Source: Siphonodentalium dalli (lineage: Eukaryota; Mollusca; Scaphopoda; Gadilida; Siphonodentaliidae). Taken from it: a stretch of DNA of 64,000 bases. The stretch is from the NCBI GenBank assembly GCA_032622095.1, contig CP136061.1, positions 259,750,077 through 259,814,076 on the forward strand. Reading direction: 5' to 3'. Positions 11,293 through 22,044 of the stretch are shown piece by piece. Positions within the stretch are counted from its first letter, which is position 1. The number at the start of each line of letters is the position of its first letter. The position numbers were made by a program, and so were the translations under genes. The notes below the pieces were generated by a model. It searched no databases, was not told where the DNA came from, and worked only from the letters and a program-made list of their open reading frames with translations.

Positions 11293-11377
11293 GGGGGGGG
11301 GGGGGGGGGGGGGGGGTGCAAATGGAATTATGCAAAAAGTTGTGTTGGTGTGATTCCGACTCAAGGGGGGGGGGTTT
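11293..11377 (+). repeat. Long G-tracts in a duplicated block
   Basis: A run of about 24 G (11293-11316) and one of about 10 G near 11367 each follow a GTG(T)GATTC...CAAGGG context, preceded by similar ATGGAA(A)TTATGCAAAA blocks. It is an imperfect duplication. The run length may be inexact because of sequencing error. Confidence 0.7.
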
Positions 11378-11404
11378 AATATGTTATTTCTCGAAAATGT
11401 GCAC

Positions 11405-11700
11405 TGATTTGTGACAAAATTGCGGATGAAGATGGATAACTCTAAAATCAAGTGGTAATACTGCCAAATTTCGTGATAATACGGCCATATTTCGTTGAAC
11501 AATATGTTGATAAATAACACGTTTTGGGAAATGTTATACAATAGTTGACAGCGGCTAGCATTATTTTGTTGTAACTAATCTATATCTGATCACTCTGAGC
11601 TTTGATGGGTGGGTTCATCGACTCGAATCAAATATCTTTTACATCCGAAGCGAAAGAAATAGTAATTTGGGAGAGTTAATTCGGATTATGCATCTTGAAG
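11405..11700 (-). mobile_element. Family D relic, reverse orientation
   Basis: On the minus strand, AATCCGAATTAACTCTCCC, TATTTGATTCGAGTCGATGA and CACCCATCAAAGCTCA follow the order of the complete copy at 3808-4242. The GCGGATGAAGATGGATAACT block is at 11424. Confidence 0.6.
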
Positions 11701-12120
11701 TCTGTCCATTGACGTATAACACAGTGTCTTAGCTTAGTTAGCTATATGGCCTCAAATGAATTTAAATTGACGTCATAATGAGGTCGATTCGAAATACATA
11801 TATCTTTATTTCCTCCAATTCAGGAGAGTATAACTGAACAAACAAAAACATACATGGAATAAGCAATAAATATTTACAGACTATCATGTAATGAAATGAA
11901 AAATAGTTTATATTCACGATTCTGTGTTTCTATAAACTGTGAACCTGGCATGCAAAACCCCCCGGAGCCACAACGGAACACTTGATGTATAAGGAGTTGT
12001 GCAAGCCGCAGGGGTGCATATATGTGTGCCCCCATTGCGGTCTAGACTGCCCCAAATCATTCAGTGTTCCGGTGTACTCGGGCTGGACTAACAAACCAGA
12101 TTCCACAAAACTTCTAAAAA
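11701..12120. other. Low-feature interval
   Basis: No gene seen. Short GC-rich piece at 11950-12060 (CCCCCCGGAGCCACAAC) of unknown origin. Confidence 0.4.
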
Positions 12121-12200
12121 TAGGTGTCGGGCCGGGGTTCGTATGCCACCCAATCTAAAAAAAATTGCATTGTCTCAAAAATCAAATTTGCTTCTAAAAA
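12121..12200 (+). mobile_element. tRNA-derived SINE fragment (B box and tail only)
   Basis: GTCGGGCCGGGGTTCGTATG and the following CCACCCAATCT...GCATTGTC block repeat the 12455-12515 part of the fuller SINE nearby. The A-box half is missing. Confidence 0.7.
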
Positions 12201-12390
12201 TATGCGCCTGGTGTGTTATATAGTCCCAATCATGTTCTAAGAGCAATGCTCGCCATGTTTCGGAGGCATAACATATATAACATTGCTGCTGTGCCGTACC
12301 TCCTATATACAGATATATAGAGACCTTAAAATGTGAATATAGTGTCCTAAGTGCGACGTCGGAATACAGCGGTCATTCGAGCTTCCTTTT

Positions 12391-12530
12391 TTGTGGTTGC
12401 TTCGGTGGCCGTGTGGTATTGACGTCGGACTTTGAGTCGCAAGGCGCGCTCGCCGTCGGGCCGGGGTTCGTATCCCACCCAATCTCAAAAAATTTGCATT
12501 GTCCCAAAAATCAAATTTGTTGATTTATAT
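12391..12530 (+). mobile_element. tRNA-derived SINE (tRNA-Ser-like head)
   Basis: An RNA polymerase III A box (TGGCCGTGTGG, 12406-12416) and B box (GGTTCGTATCC, 12465-12475) lie ~50 bp apart. The head (GGTGGCCGTGTGG...GTCGGACTTTGAGTC) resembles a class II (Ser/Leu) tRNA with a long variable arm. A tRNA-unrelated body and A-rich stretch follow. It is not a functional tRNA: the acceptor stem does not close. Confidence 0.75.
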
Positions 12531-12547
12531 ATATGGCGGATAGACCT

Positions 12548-13261
12548 TCAGTCATAACAGCGGAGAATGTGGCAAATGTTACCGTGCGACATATAAATCC
12601 TGACATACATTATCCGACCATCGACACCACAGTGAGTAAGTATAGCGTTAATAAAAAAACGCACATATTCAAGCTTGTCTTCGACGAATGGTTCTAATGT
12701 GAGGGGCATATGACCCAAAAACACATGAAAAATTTGCTCCGGGCTCATGTTATCTAGTACGTGATAAAATGAAATTCCGAATATATTTATGATATCATAC
12801 CATATATTATTTCGTACAGATATGAGAAATCTGCATGATTCCACGAGATGCTCCGCTAGATCCGATATGGTCGCTTCACATTTGTTGCATTGAGTAAGTC
12901 TGTTATTTGATGAACATATAAGTTGCGCAACAAGCACATAATTATGTTTATCGCGAGGATGCTTATGACAAATGCGCCATATATTAGAAAGAACAGGTGC
13001 TGGATGGATCGCAAAAAAACGTGAAAATTCGGTGTCGGATGATACTCTATTATCCCAGTCACGTTGATTGGATACTTCTGAAACTTTAATAAGTTCTTTC
13101 CAGATTGATTTATTCATAAAGGTGGACGTGTCTATAAAAGACACAATATGTTGTGTCAAATTACGCTGATTCGAAACATGTAAAGCATTATTGCAAAATG
13201 ATTGTGAACAAGTAAGACCAGACAATGCATCTATTAGACGACATATGAATACTTCTTTCAC
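12548..13261 (-). pseudogene. Non-LTR retrotransposon ORF2, C-terminal part
   Basis: An open frame of about 237 codons on the minus strand. It lacks the RT catalytic core but has the layout of the C-terminal region after the RT: a W-rich stretch (RDWDNRV, SNIWRICHKHPRD), then a zinc-knuckle-like C-x2-C...H...C segment (QCNKCEATISDLAEHLVESC) and an R-x4-W motif. Such regions bind nucleic acid during target-primed reverse transcription. The frame is intact but 5'-truncated, which is typical of dead LINE insertions. Confidence 0.7.
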
Positions 13262-13489
13262 TCTCTTATAAGGAGAAACATGACATAATGCACATTATTC
13301 AATCAGGGACCCCCTTTTTATCATTTTGTCTTACATTCTATAACACTGTTTATAATTTTTCTTATATTCTTTAACAATTTTATAATTTTTTATCACTTAT
13401 TATAAAAAATACTATAAAACGACAGTTTCACACACAAACCGCTAGAGATTATTCTACCTGCCGACGGCGCCGCTGAAAATACATTAAAT

Positions 13490-13950
13490 GCCAAAAGAGG
13501 CAACCAAATAAATAAAAAAAAATCCAAACGATTAGGACGCACCAAAAGAATCTTCTATTATATGGAAGAAGCAATGTTCACAACACTCTACAAATCATTC
13601 GTCCGTATACTGTCCTATATTTGAGTAATGGTCAGTAATCTGTGGAATTCAAGATACAAGAAAGAACAAATTTCAATTGAAAATCGTATAAACAGTTAGG
13701 AGTGCTAACTCTAATACATCGGAGAGAACGAAACAGTTAGGAGTGATAACTCTAACATATCGGAGAGAACGAAACAGTTAGGAGTGATAACTCTAATATA
13801 TCAGAGAGAACGAAACAGTTAGGAGTGATAACTCTAATATATCGGAGAGAACGATAGATATGATACAGATGTTCAAGTTGATACACAAGCTGGATTAATG
13901 CAACAATCAGAGCCATCAATATCACCACATTTGAGGGGGGGGGGGGCAAT
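13490..13950 (+). pseudogene. Non-LTR reverse transcriptase relic with internal tandem expansion
   Basis: Plus-strand translation, with stops, gives FTTLYKSFVR...NLWNSRYKKEQISIEN, then LGVITLIYRRER and DMIQMFKLIHKLD. These match the thumb region of CR1/Jockey-type RTs (LYKSLVRP..EY, IE.VQRRAT, L.TL.YRR.R.DMI..YKI). A 41-bp unit covering the YRRER piece is repeated four times (13690-13853). It is a dead relic with stops and a G-run at 13936. Confidence 0.7.
13690..13853 (+). repeat. 41-bp tandem repeat, 4 copies
   Basis: AAACAGTTAGGAGTGATAAC + TCTAATATATCGGAGAGAACG four times over exactly 164 bp. It lies inside the LINE relic and arises from its coding sequence. Confidence 0.9.
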
Positions 13951-14725
13951 TTTAAGATCAAGACAAGGGTTGTGCATCAAACTGGCTCTGGTCGAGTTCT
14001 TTGTTTTTGACCCCCTACATAGATAATCTGTTCGACAAAGAATGACAAAAATGGACGAACGAAGGAACGTAACTCAGGTAAAAAAAATGGACAAATTTGG
14101 TTTTCGAACTCGAATAAGATGTTGGTATGAACGATCCATATAGCAAATATGAATGGAATTGGTTGACGTTTGTTCCCCGATCGATCTTCCAGTCATTCCT
14201 TATAATCATATACCAATCATATACTGCAAATCAAACTGAAATATCTCTGTGATGTTTGCCTGGAGTTGAAAGTGCGCCCAATATCAAAACACGCGCCGAG
14301 CGCGTGGTCGGCTTGAATTGACGCAGGTGGGTTCATCGCTGTTTATGCAGCCGAGGCTGCATTTATTGCCTTGATAAACATCGGAAACGTTCGTGTCGGT
14401 TTAGATACGAAGATATGTGTCGGTTTAGATACAACTCGTTTAGATATGGCGATTTGTACTTATTCTTACGGGCGCTAATTGTGTGAATGTACATGTAGAG
14501 AATTGTAGAGAGTTGCCAATAGCATAGAAACGTTAACACAAGAGAATGACGAGATAACCGCGTGCAGTTTGTTTAGACTAATTGTAAATATGTTTATTCC
14601 TGCAGTCCTATCTGATCGTTAATATATGTATTGTTTAAGTACGCAACAATAGAGGAATATACAGATCTCCACCATGGTTCTGTATCAATAAAGTATCTGT
14701 TAACTAAAATGCGCGCGGAAAGGCG
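13951..14725. other. Low-feature interval
   Basis: No gene or clear element. A GTGTCGGTTTAGATAC motif is repeated near 14390-14430. Confidence 0.5.
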
Positions 14726-15077
14726 CAGGTGGTTATCTGGTATATATGTTAACATTTCAGGTGGTTATCTGGTATATATGTTAACATTTCAGGTGGTTAT
14801 CTGGTATATATGTTAACATTTCAGGTGGTTATCTGGTATATATGTTAACATTTCAGGTGGTTATCTGGTATATATGTTAACATTTCAGGTGGTTATCTGG
14901 TATATATGTTAACATTTCAGGTGGTTATCTGGTATATATGTTAACATTTCAGGTGGTTATCTGGTATATATGTTAACATTTCAGGTGGTTATCTGGTATA
15001 TATGTTAACATTTCAGGTGGTTATCTGGTATATATGTTAACATTTCAGGTGGTTATCTGGTATATATGTTAACATTT
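14726..15077. repeat. 32-bp minisatellite, 11 copies
   Basis: CAGGTGGTTATCTGGTATAT + ATGTTAACATTT repeats 11 times over exactly 352 bp with essentially no divergence, implying very recent expansion or active homogenisation. Confidence 0.95.
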
Positions 15078-15974
15078 CCAGGATAGATAACTCTGCGAAA
15101 ACCTATACGAAAACAACACTTTTTAACACAGTGACATCATTTTAGTGGGTCGATATTTCCATGTTTCACTTCCTGTTTTGGGGGTGAGGAAATTTGAACC
15201 CTCGAACATGACGTTAATTAATGTGTCCTCGGTCTGTCTGCGCTCTGACTGTGTTAGAAATGGCACGTGCAGATCAGGTGATTAAGGTCGTGGCGACCTA
15301 CCATTTTGTGGATATACGCTCTTAACAAAACTTCAAATTGGATACTACAAGTCATGCATGGCCAATCAAACGTGTGGTTTCTTACTGGAGGCGAAACGAA
15401 GCCTGACATGTTCTTACTGGAGGCGAAACGAAGCCTGACATGTTCTACTTTGACGGACGAGCCTCTGAAACAAGATATAACGCAGACGAACACGATACGA
15501 GAAGAACTATTAAGCACGTACCCTAACCTTATAACATACTCATCCAAACACTTCAACAATACGAACATTTAGTGCATACGTACTGTCGTGCATCTGTACA
15601 TCAAAGGTATAATGCGTTTAATTCCTCAAGGCGGCATTATATTAAATGTGATGAACTAATATCTTACTAGAGCATGCGCACTAAACACTTTATATGCGCA
15701 AATTTAATGTCGACGCAAACACTTCTACGTAAGTACCCATGTGGTACCCAGATGAACTATATACCAACATGAAGGATAATCAAGGCTACATGTCTCGAGT
15801 AAATTATGTCCAAAGACGATCTCGAACTGGAGCCATGCATCACAAACTGCATGCAAAATACATTGTTAATGAACATGTATTAACTAAGAAATAGATTACC
15901 TGCACTGTTGTTTCAATGTTATAAATTTTCCTGTCAGAACTGGTCAGAACATCAAAACGTTCCCAGGTTTTTGA
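15078..15974. other. Low-feature interval with one short duplication
   Basis: A ~33-bp segment (TTCTTACTGGAGGCGAAACG...) is duplicated at 15380-15445. Overlapping ORFs on both strands here (15254-15572) are not recognisable. Confidence 0.5.
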
Positions 15975-16496
15975 ACGGGCGGAGTATGACCTCTACGGGC
16001 GGAGTATGATCTCTACGGGCGGAGTATGATCTCTACGGGCGGAGTATGATCTCTACGGGCGGAGTATGATCTCTACGGGCGGAGTATGATATCTACGGGC
16101 GGAGTATGATCTCTACGGGCGGAGTATGATCTCTACGGGCGGAGTATGATCTCTACGGGCGGAGTATGATCTCTACGGGCGGAGTATGATCTCTACGGGC
16201 GGAGTATGATCTCTACGGGCGGAGTATGATATCTACGGGCAGAGTATGATCTCTACGGGCGGAGTATGATCTCTACGGGCGGAGTATGATCTATACGGGC
16301 GGAGTATGATCTCTACGGGCGGAGTATGATCTCTACGGGCGGAGTGTGATCTCTATACGGGCGGAGTGTGATCTCTACGGGCGGAGTATGATATCTACGG
16401 GCGGAGTATGATCTCTACGGGCGGAGTATGATCTCTACGGGCAGAGTATGATCTCTACGGGCGGAGTATGATCTCTACGGGCGGAGTATGATCTCT
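15975..16496. repeat. 20-bp minisatellite, ~26 copies
   Basis: CTCTACGGGCGGAGTATGAT repeats ~26 times with rare substitutions and one 2-bp insertion at about 16353. The GC-rich core GGGCGGAG contrasts with the AT-rich surroundings. Confidence 0.95.
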
Positions 16497-16650
16497 TATA
16501 GTCAGAGTAGAGATCATGAAATGATCTACAACCAGCGAAGCATTTTAATGGTTTCATATCGAATTTTTCGCGCGTATAGTCAGAGTAGAGATTCATGAAA
16601 TGATCTACAACCAGCGAAGCATTTTAATGGTTTCATATCGAATTTGTCAC
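16497..16650. repeat. 78-bp tandem duplication
   Basis: TATAGTCAGAGTAGAGA...CATATCGAATTT occurs twice, starting at 16497 and 16575. It abuts the 20-bp minisatellite. Confidence 0.85.
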
Positions 16651-17484
16651 AGTAAAATATCGCGTAACTGGCTGGAAATATTTATTGTGATACACATATA
16701 AACAACATTGCACAAGACATGGAACATACCACTGTGTGTATCCATAGGAGATCGGGGCACAGGCAGGGGTGTGGCGGTAGTGGGTGTGTGTGTTCACCCG
16801 CACAAATTTGATACAAAAAATTTAAATTCAATTTCATAGCTGACGCAACGTTAGTTGGAAATTCACAACAACAATAGGTTGAAATTGTAAAATAATTTGG
16901 CAAAAAACATTTTCATTTAGCAAAAGTAAATTTCGGTTTAGCGCGGACCCAGCTCAGAAGAGGCTGAATTTCCCACTGAATGCAGAATGTAAATTCCACG
17001 TAAATGACAATCTCCAAAAATTATGTTGTTAATATCAACATAATAAGTAAATCAGCAGGATCCACGAATTCCGCAGAATTCTAACTGGGCAAGTATTTAG
17101 TGGGATAATCTGCCCACGAGAAGAACATGACGGAGTTTCCATCTAGTATTCTCCTGTACAATAACACACTGGAGGTCTCTGACTAGGTTTGACACACTAA
17201 CATTGATCGGATTACTTGATCCCAGCAGGAGACTGGGTTTTAGACGTGATGACGGATGGTCCTTCCGTCCCACATTGACGGGGATAGCTACTTACAATGT
17301 GCTCCAAAAACATTATGTTTACTCATATGTTAGACGATTGCTAATAATCCATCGCGTTACTCAATTAGCGCTGGTACACGCGCAAGTCAGTAACAAGGTT
17401 TCGTGCCGAGACAATTATTTTCTTTCGAGATTGGATAATCCTGCAAGGTTAATAACCGTATGCCACAACACTTATGATGTTCCA
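16651..17484. other. Low-feature interval
   Basis: No supported gene. A 99-codon plus ORF (17203-17502) has no recognisable motif. Confidence 0.45.
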
Positions 17485-18150
17485 CACAGTATGAGTTGTT
17501 AACTGGATATCATTGGAACCGGCTCCTTGACCGCATTGTGATAGTTACAGGTATGCCCTGTGCCAATGCATTCTCTTATATATGCGAGTCGACCATAGGT
17601 CGCCTCGCATATATAAGAGAATGCATTGGCTTTAAAAAAATCTTTTTTTTAACACTTTTTACCATTTTTTCTTACATTCTTTAACAATTTTATAATTTGT
17701 AATGTGTTAAGCCAATGAATTCTCTTATATATGCGAGGCGACCTATGGTCGACTCGCATATATAAGAGAATGCATTGGCACAGGGCCCTTCTGTTGGGTA
17801 TCAGAAATCATGGCCGCACAGTATGAGTTGTTAACTGGGTATCATTGGAACCGGCTCCTTGACCGCATTGTGATAGTTACAGTTATGCCCTGTGCCAATG
17901 CATTCTCTTATATATGCGAGTCGACCATAGGTCGCCTCGCATATATAAGAGAATGCATTGGCTTAAAAAAAATCTTTTTTTAACACTTTTTACCATTTTT
18001 TCTTACATTCTTTAACAATTTTATAATTTGTAATGTGTTAAGCCAATGAATTCTCTTATATATGCGAGGCGACCTATGGTCGACTCGCATATATAAGAGA
18101 ATGCATTGGCACAGGGCCCTTCTGTTGGGTATCAGAAATCAGGGCCGCAT
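17485..18150 (-). repeat. Tandem pair of truncated piggyBac-like MITEs, 332-bp unit
   Basis: Two copies (from 17485 and 17817) run from CACAGTATGAGTTG through two hairpins each (17562-17630, 17711-17779; 17894-17962, 18042-18110) to CTTCTGTTGGGTATCAGAAA. Both normal ends (TTAACCC... and ...GGGTTAA) are gone. The unit therefore spread as tandem DNA after losing its transposon termini. Confidence 0.85.
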
Positions 18151-18154
18151 AAGG

Positions 18155-18540
18155 GGAAGTCGTTAGCCGAGAGGTAGTGTACTGGTCTCTCGTGCAACGG
18201 ACTGGGGATAGCAACCTGGTCAGCTGGGTAAACCATAAACTCGGTCAGATACCAAGTTTGACAGGCTAAAACGTCTCATTCGAGATAACTGAATAAAGAT
18301 CCGACTCCCCCCCCCCATTGCAACATTTGTCCAGGCATGTTGTCGTGGGTGCAGTACGCTGTCCGAATGGGTGCGGACATTATAATGGCTGACCCATGCA
18401 CACACCTCGGTTAAAGAACGCTACTGGATTCACAACATTGTTATAAAGTTATTCAGCCGTGGTCGTACTTGGACCAGTACGTCTATAACCAGAATTGGTT
18501 CCTGCCCTGAAATACCTACATAATACAGACACAGAAAACA
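18155..18540 (+). mobile_element. tRNA-derived SINE, second family, copy 1
   Basis: Head GTTAGCCGAGAGGTAGTG resembles a pol III A box; the B-box position (ACTGGGGATAGCAACC) is diverged. The body (GGTCAGATACCAAGTTTG, GACATTATAATGGCTGACCC, TATAACCAGAATTGGTTC) matches 47648-48030. Confidence 0.7.
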
Positions 18541-18544
18541 AAGT

Positions 18545-19165
18545 TCGAATGCATTTATGTAATGATGGTTCAAGCGTGAGCACGACTATGACAGTGATAT
18601 GCACTTTTTCCTAAATTGCCCCCTATATAATGTACAAAGGCTAGAACTATACCGTAAACTGGACGACCTCAACTTTCAAATTATCAATTACAAGCAATTA
18701 CTTTGGGGAATTCCAAGTGAAACTTCATCAAGAAATGATAAAATGTTCCGCATTGTTCAGGCATATATAGCTGGAACAAAGCGTTTTGAATCGGACAATA
18801 TTGAATAATAATTGCCACCACTGACTACATTAAAGCTACGGACCAAACAAATGCAACAAATGCAAAAATATAGCACATAAATACCCTTCAAAATAAACAA
18901 AGGCCACTATTTCTCAGTTTTTATTTCCATGGAGAGAGAGAGGACCGGCAGAACTCTCGTATGATACAAACACAGAACCGGACTATCACACACTCTTTAC
19001 ACAAGTTATCTTCTTTTTTGTTGACCATATATTTGCAACCTCATCATGTATATTTTCTTTGTCATCTTGTTAAATTCATATATAGATTGTATCTGGGAGC
19101 GGGGACATTGTAAGTTGTTAAAACTTGTACCCCAATCCCGTTGTAATGAATTTACAATACAATAT
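18545..19165 (+). pseudogene. LINE 3' end: zinc-knuckle C-terminus and 3' UTR, copy 1
   Basis: The 18599-18805 frame gives SDMHFFLNCPLYN, RLELYRKLDDLNF and MFRIVQAYIAGTKRFE, the usual C-terminal H-x4-C-P end of non-LTR ORF2. The conserved 3' UTR follows (TGCCACCACTGACTAC, AACAAAGGCCACTATT, CAACCTCATCATGTATA) to about 19165. The same tail is at 48690-49245. Severely 5'-truncated. Confidence 0.75.
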
Positions 19166-19404
19166 GTTTAAAGTAAAGCGTGAGCACATGCATGTATATC
19201 ATTATAAATCTCTCCTGATTTGTTGGTTGTCAATAAGAAGTTCAAATCCGCATATATATTTATGCACTGAATAGCGGCGACAAGGATATCATCACATTGT
19301 TATTTTCACCATTGCCGAGAAGGCACATCTTATGCTTGCGGTCATCTGATGTCATAATTATAGCGGCGACAGTTTCCATGGGTACCAGAAGGAACCACTG
19401 GAAA

Positions 19405-19970
19405 GAGGCGCAGTATATATATGTACGAATGTCTGCCTGTATGGCCGTCTATGTTCTACAGCAATTGTCAGGGAACATCTATATGGCTCCAAAGTGGTCT
19501 ACAAGGGATAACTTTTTACGAGGAAGATAAATAATGAGGAGGACGAGGGGCGCCGAAATCGATAAAACTATATTTAGTGCCGATTTCCACCTGTAGTTGG
19601 TACATATTCTTTTCCGAGATATGAGGAATCTAATCGTGTGGTTTAAAGACGACACCCAGTTGGGCAGTTTTGGCTATAACAGATGGGTTTGGGTGGGGGC
19701 CACTAAATTTGATAAAAATTCTGTGTTCAGTTGCCGATATCCACCAAACGTATATATATATTCATCTCCATTATATAAAGAATCGAATCGTGTGATTCAA
19801 AGACGCCAAATTGGGCCGTTTGGGTATTAAAGATGGGGAGAGGGGCACTAAATTTGATAAGAATGTTGTGATCAGTTGCCGATATCCACCAAACTTATAT
19901 TATATTCATCTCCATGATATATGAGGAGTCTAATTGTGCGGTTTCCATGGGTACCAGAAGGAACCACTGG
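19405..19970 (+). repeat. Dispersed repeat with internal ~135-bp tandem units, copy 1
   Basis: Starts TATATATGTACGAATGTCTG, then units sharing TTTCCACC, CATCTCC, GGAATCTAATCGTGTGGTTT, AAGACGCC and GGGGCACTAAATTTGATAA. The flanking GTTTCCATGGGTACCAGAAG is found on both sides (19372 and 19942). A longer copy is at 22045-23035. Confidence 0.7.
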
Positions 19971-20055
19971 AAAGAGGCGCAGTTCTTCTCAAAATGGGAC
20001 AACTTTAAGTTAATCGCGTGTGAAATTGCCCCCTGAATATCCAATGAATTATCTT

Positions 20056-20315
20056 ATAACATCGAACTCTCAATGAGCTATCGTGTACTGGAGATCGTAT
20101 AACATCGAACTCTCAATGAGTTGCCATGTAATGCGGCTCTTGTAACATCGAATTATCAATGAGATACCATGTAATGTGGCTCTTGTAACATCGAATTCTC
20201 AATGAGTTATGTATAATGTGTCTCTTATAACATCGAATTCTCAATGTGGCTGATCATGTACTGGGGCTCTTATAACATACAAACTCTCAATGCGATACCG
20301 TGTACTACTCTAACA
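20056..20315. repeat. ~45-bp degenerate tandem repeat
   Basis: Five to six units share AACATCGAA(C/T)TCTCAATGAG and ATGTAATG(T/C)GGCTCTTGT, with marked divergence between copies. Confidence 0.8.
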
Positions 20316-20422
20316 ACATCTACGAAGAACAAGAATATAGTTCTAACTGGCTACGTCCACTAATCAGTACATCAGTCAATGCCAACACAGCACAAGCACT
20401 GTTTCATCTTGTGTTTGAAACC

Positions 20423-21136
20423 AACAAGACATTGTGTCTGATAGGGATCAAACAACATGTACTGCGAGCCTTCAAGATGATATCACTCTTAACCCTTTAC
20501 CCAACAGAACGGCCCTGTGCCAATGCATTCTCTTATATATGTGAGTCGACCATAGGTCGCCTCGCATATGTAAGAGAATGCATTGGCTTAACACATTAAA
20601 AAGTATAAAATTGTTTTTTTAGGCCAATGCATTCTCTTATATATGCGAGGCGACCTATGGTCGACTCTCATATATAAGAGAATGCATTGGCACATGGCAT
20701 AACTGTAACTATCACAATGTGGTCAAGGAGCCGGTTCCAATGATATCCATATTTGTATGGTTTTATTGAGACAGACCCAAGATAATTTAGGCTGTTGCAG
20801 CTTTATTTGGCCGTTTTTGGCCGGTTTGTTGGGTAAAGGGTTAAAATAGGAACACAAAGGCGAGTTTATTTCAAAAGAAAACTTGAGTGGTTCTTGTTAT
20901 ATGGTAAACATTGCCACGTCCGTGAGCTAATTAAACATGGTGATGTGGTATTGCCTTCACAATTAAATCGTTATTTCTTAGGATCCCATTTTAATTAAGG
21001 AAACCACAAGGCTGCCAAACTATCCTACATCCGGAGTTCAGCACAAGATGCATTCGACCAAACCGCACCTGTAAACATATCCAATTCACATGGCTACCAA
21101 CAAGCTCGCTATTGGTTAGAAGGAACTAAATAAGTG
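20423..21136 (+). pseudogene. Unassigned ORF split by a piggyBac-like MITE
   Basis: If the 356-bp MITE is removed (leaving one TTAA), one frame reads through both flanks for ~130 codons with a single internal stop (TAA near 20998). Fragments include RRVYFKRKLEWFLLYGKH, HVRELIKHGDVVLP, KLSYIRSSAQDAFD and YQQARYWLEGTK. I do not recognise the family. It may be a host exon or part of another element's gene. Confidence 0.4.
20489..20844 (+). mobile_element. piggyBac-like MITE (356 bp)
   Basis: TTAA on both sides, TIR CCCTTTACCCAACAGA / TGTTGGGTAAAGGG, hairpins at 20519-20587 and 20623-20691 with a shortened spacer between them. Orientation as the 1584 copy. Confidence 0.9.
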
Positions 21137-21180
21137 GAAATACGTCACTTTAGTTTCTACACCCAATCTCGAATATACGT

Positions 21181-21502
21181 TTAACCCTTTACCCAACAAA
21201 ACGGCCAAAACCGGACAAATAAAGCTTCAACAGCCTAAAATATCTTCGGTCTGTCTCAATAGAACCATACAAATATGGATATCATTGGAACCGGCTCCTT
21301 GACCACATTGTGATGGTTATAGTTATGCCCTGTGCCAATGCATTCTCTTATATATGCGAGTCGACCATAAGTCGCCTCGCATATATAAGAGAATGCATTG
21401 GCCTAAAATGCATTCTCTTATATATGCGAGGCGACCTATGGTCGACTCGCATATATAAGAGAATGCATTGGCACAGGGCCCTTCTGTTGGGTAAAGGGTT
21501 AA
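21181..21502 (-). mobile_element. piggyBac-like MITE (322 bp)
   Basis: TTAA...TTAA with the same TIRs. The long arm is at the left. The two hairpins (21334-21402, 21407-21472) are almost in contact because the AT-rich spacer is deleted, making a nearly continuous ~140-bp stem-forming block. Confidence 0.9.
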
Positions 21503-22044
21503 AAAAAAAGTCTGGCACGCGATATAATATAAAACCCAAGGTATGTAACAATGTGGGGGTTTCCTAATCTGAAATACGTTCGTATCGAAACAATGGCGGG
21601 CGCTTGTGGCTTCATGGGTATTGGTTTTCGTCATTCTTTCAAATTTTGTGCAAAAAGTGAGGCAGTGTGGAAAACGTGTGTTGAAAAAGGCAAAATATGT
21701 CGGAAGTGTTGGTCTTCACGACCTTATGATTTCGTGAACTACGTAGCTATTTTAGTGGGCGTGGCAAAACGTTAACACGGAGGCCTATGGAAAACAGTTT
21801 TAGTTCCTTCCAACCTAAAATCGATAACACACTTGAACTGATACTTTGGATACTCGGATGTGTTATTTGCATGTACATGTATGGTAGTCATGGTAGTGAG
21901 GCGGGAGACACATGATTCCTTACAAATGAACAAGGGGTCAAATTTTGTGTCTGTAATCTGAACAAAGCGGTGTGCCCCTTAGCGTCTGGCTTATAGCATA
22001 ATAATTTTCTATTTAACATCTAAGGTTGTTATTCGCAGTTCTCG
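21503..22044. other. Low-feature interval
   Basis: A 74-codon plus ORF (21551-21775) has no recognised motif. Nothing else supported. Confidence 0.4.

Noticed and set aside
12406-12475. Possible functional tRNA gene
   Set aside because: Has A and B boxes but no closing acceptor stem; a second partial copy shares the non-tRNA body, so it is a SINE.
12856-13062. 68-codon minus ORF overlapping the LINE fragment
   Set aside because: A shadow of the 237-codon LINE frame.
21310-21634. Repeated ORFs reading ANAFSYICESTIGRLAY on both strands
   Set aside because: They are translations of the hairpin module, which is open on both strands because it is palindromic; present at every MITE copy.
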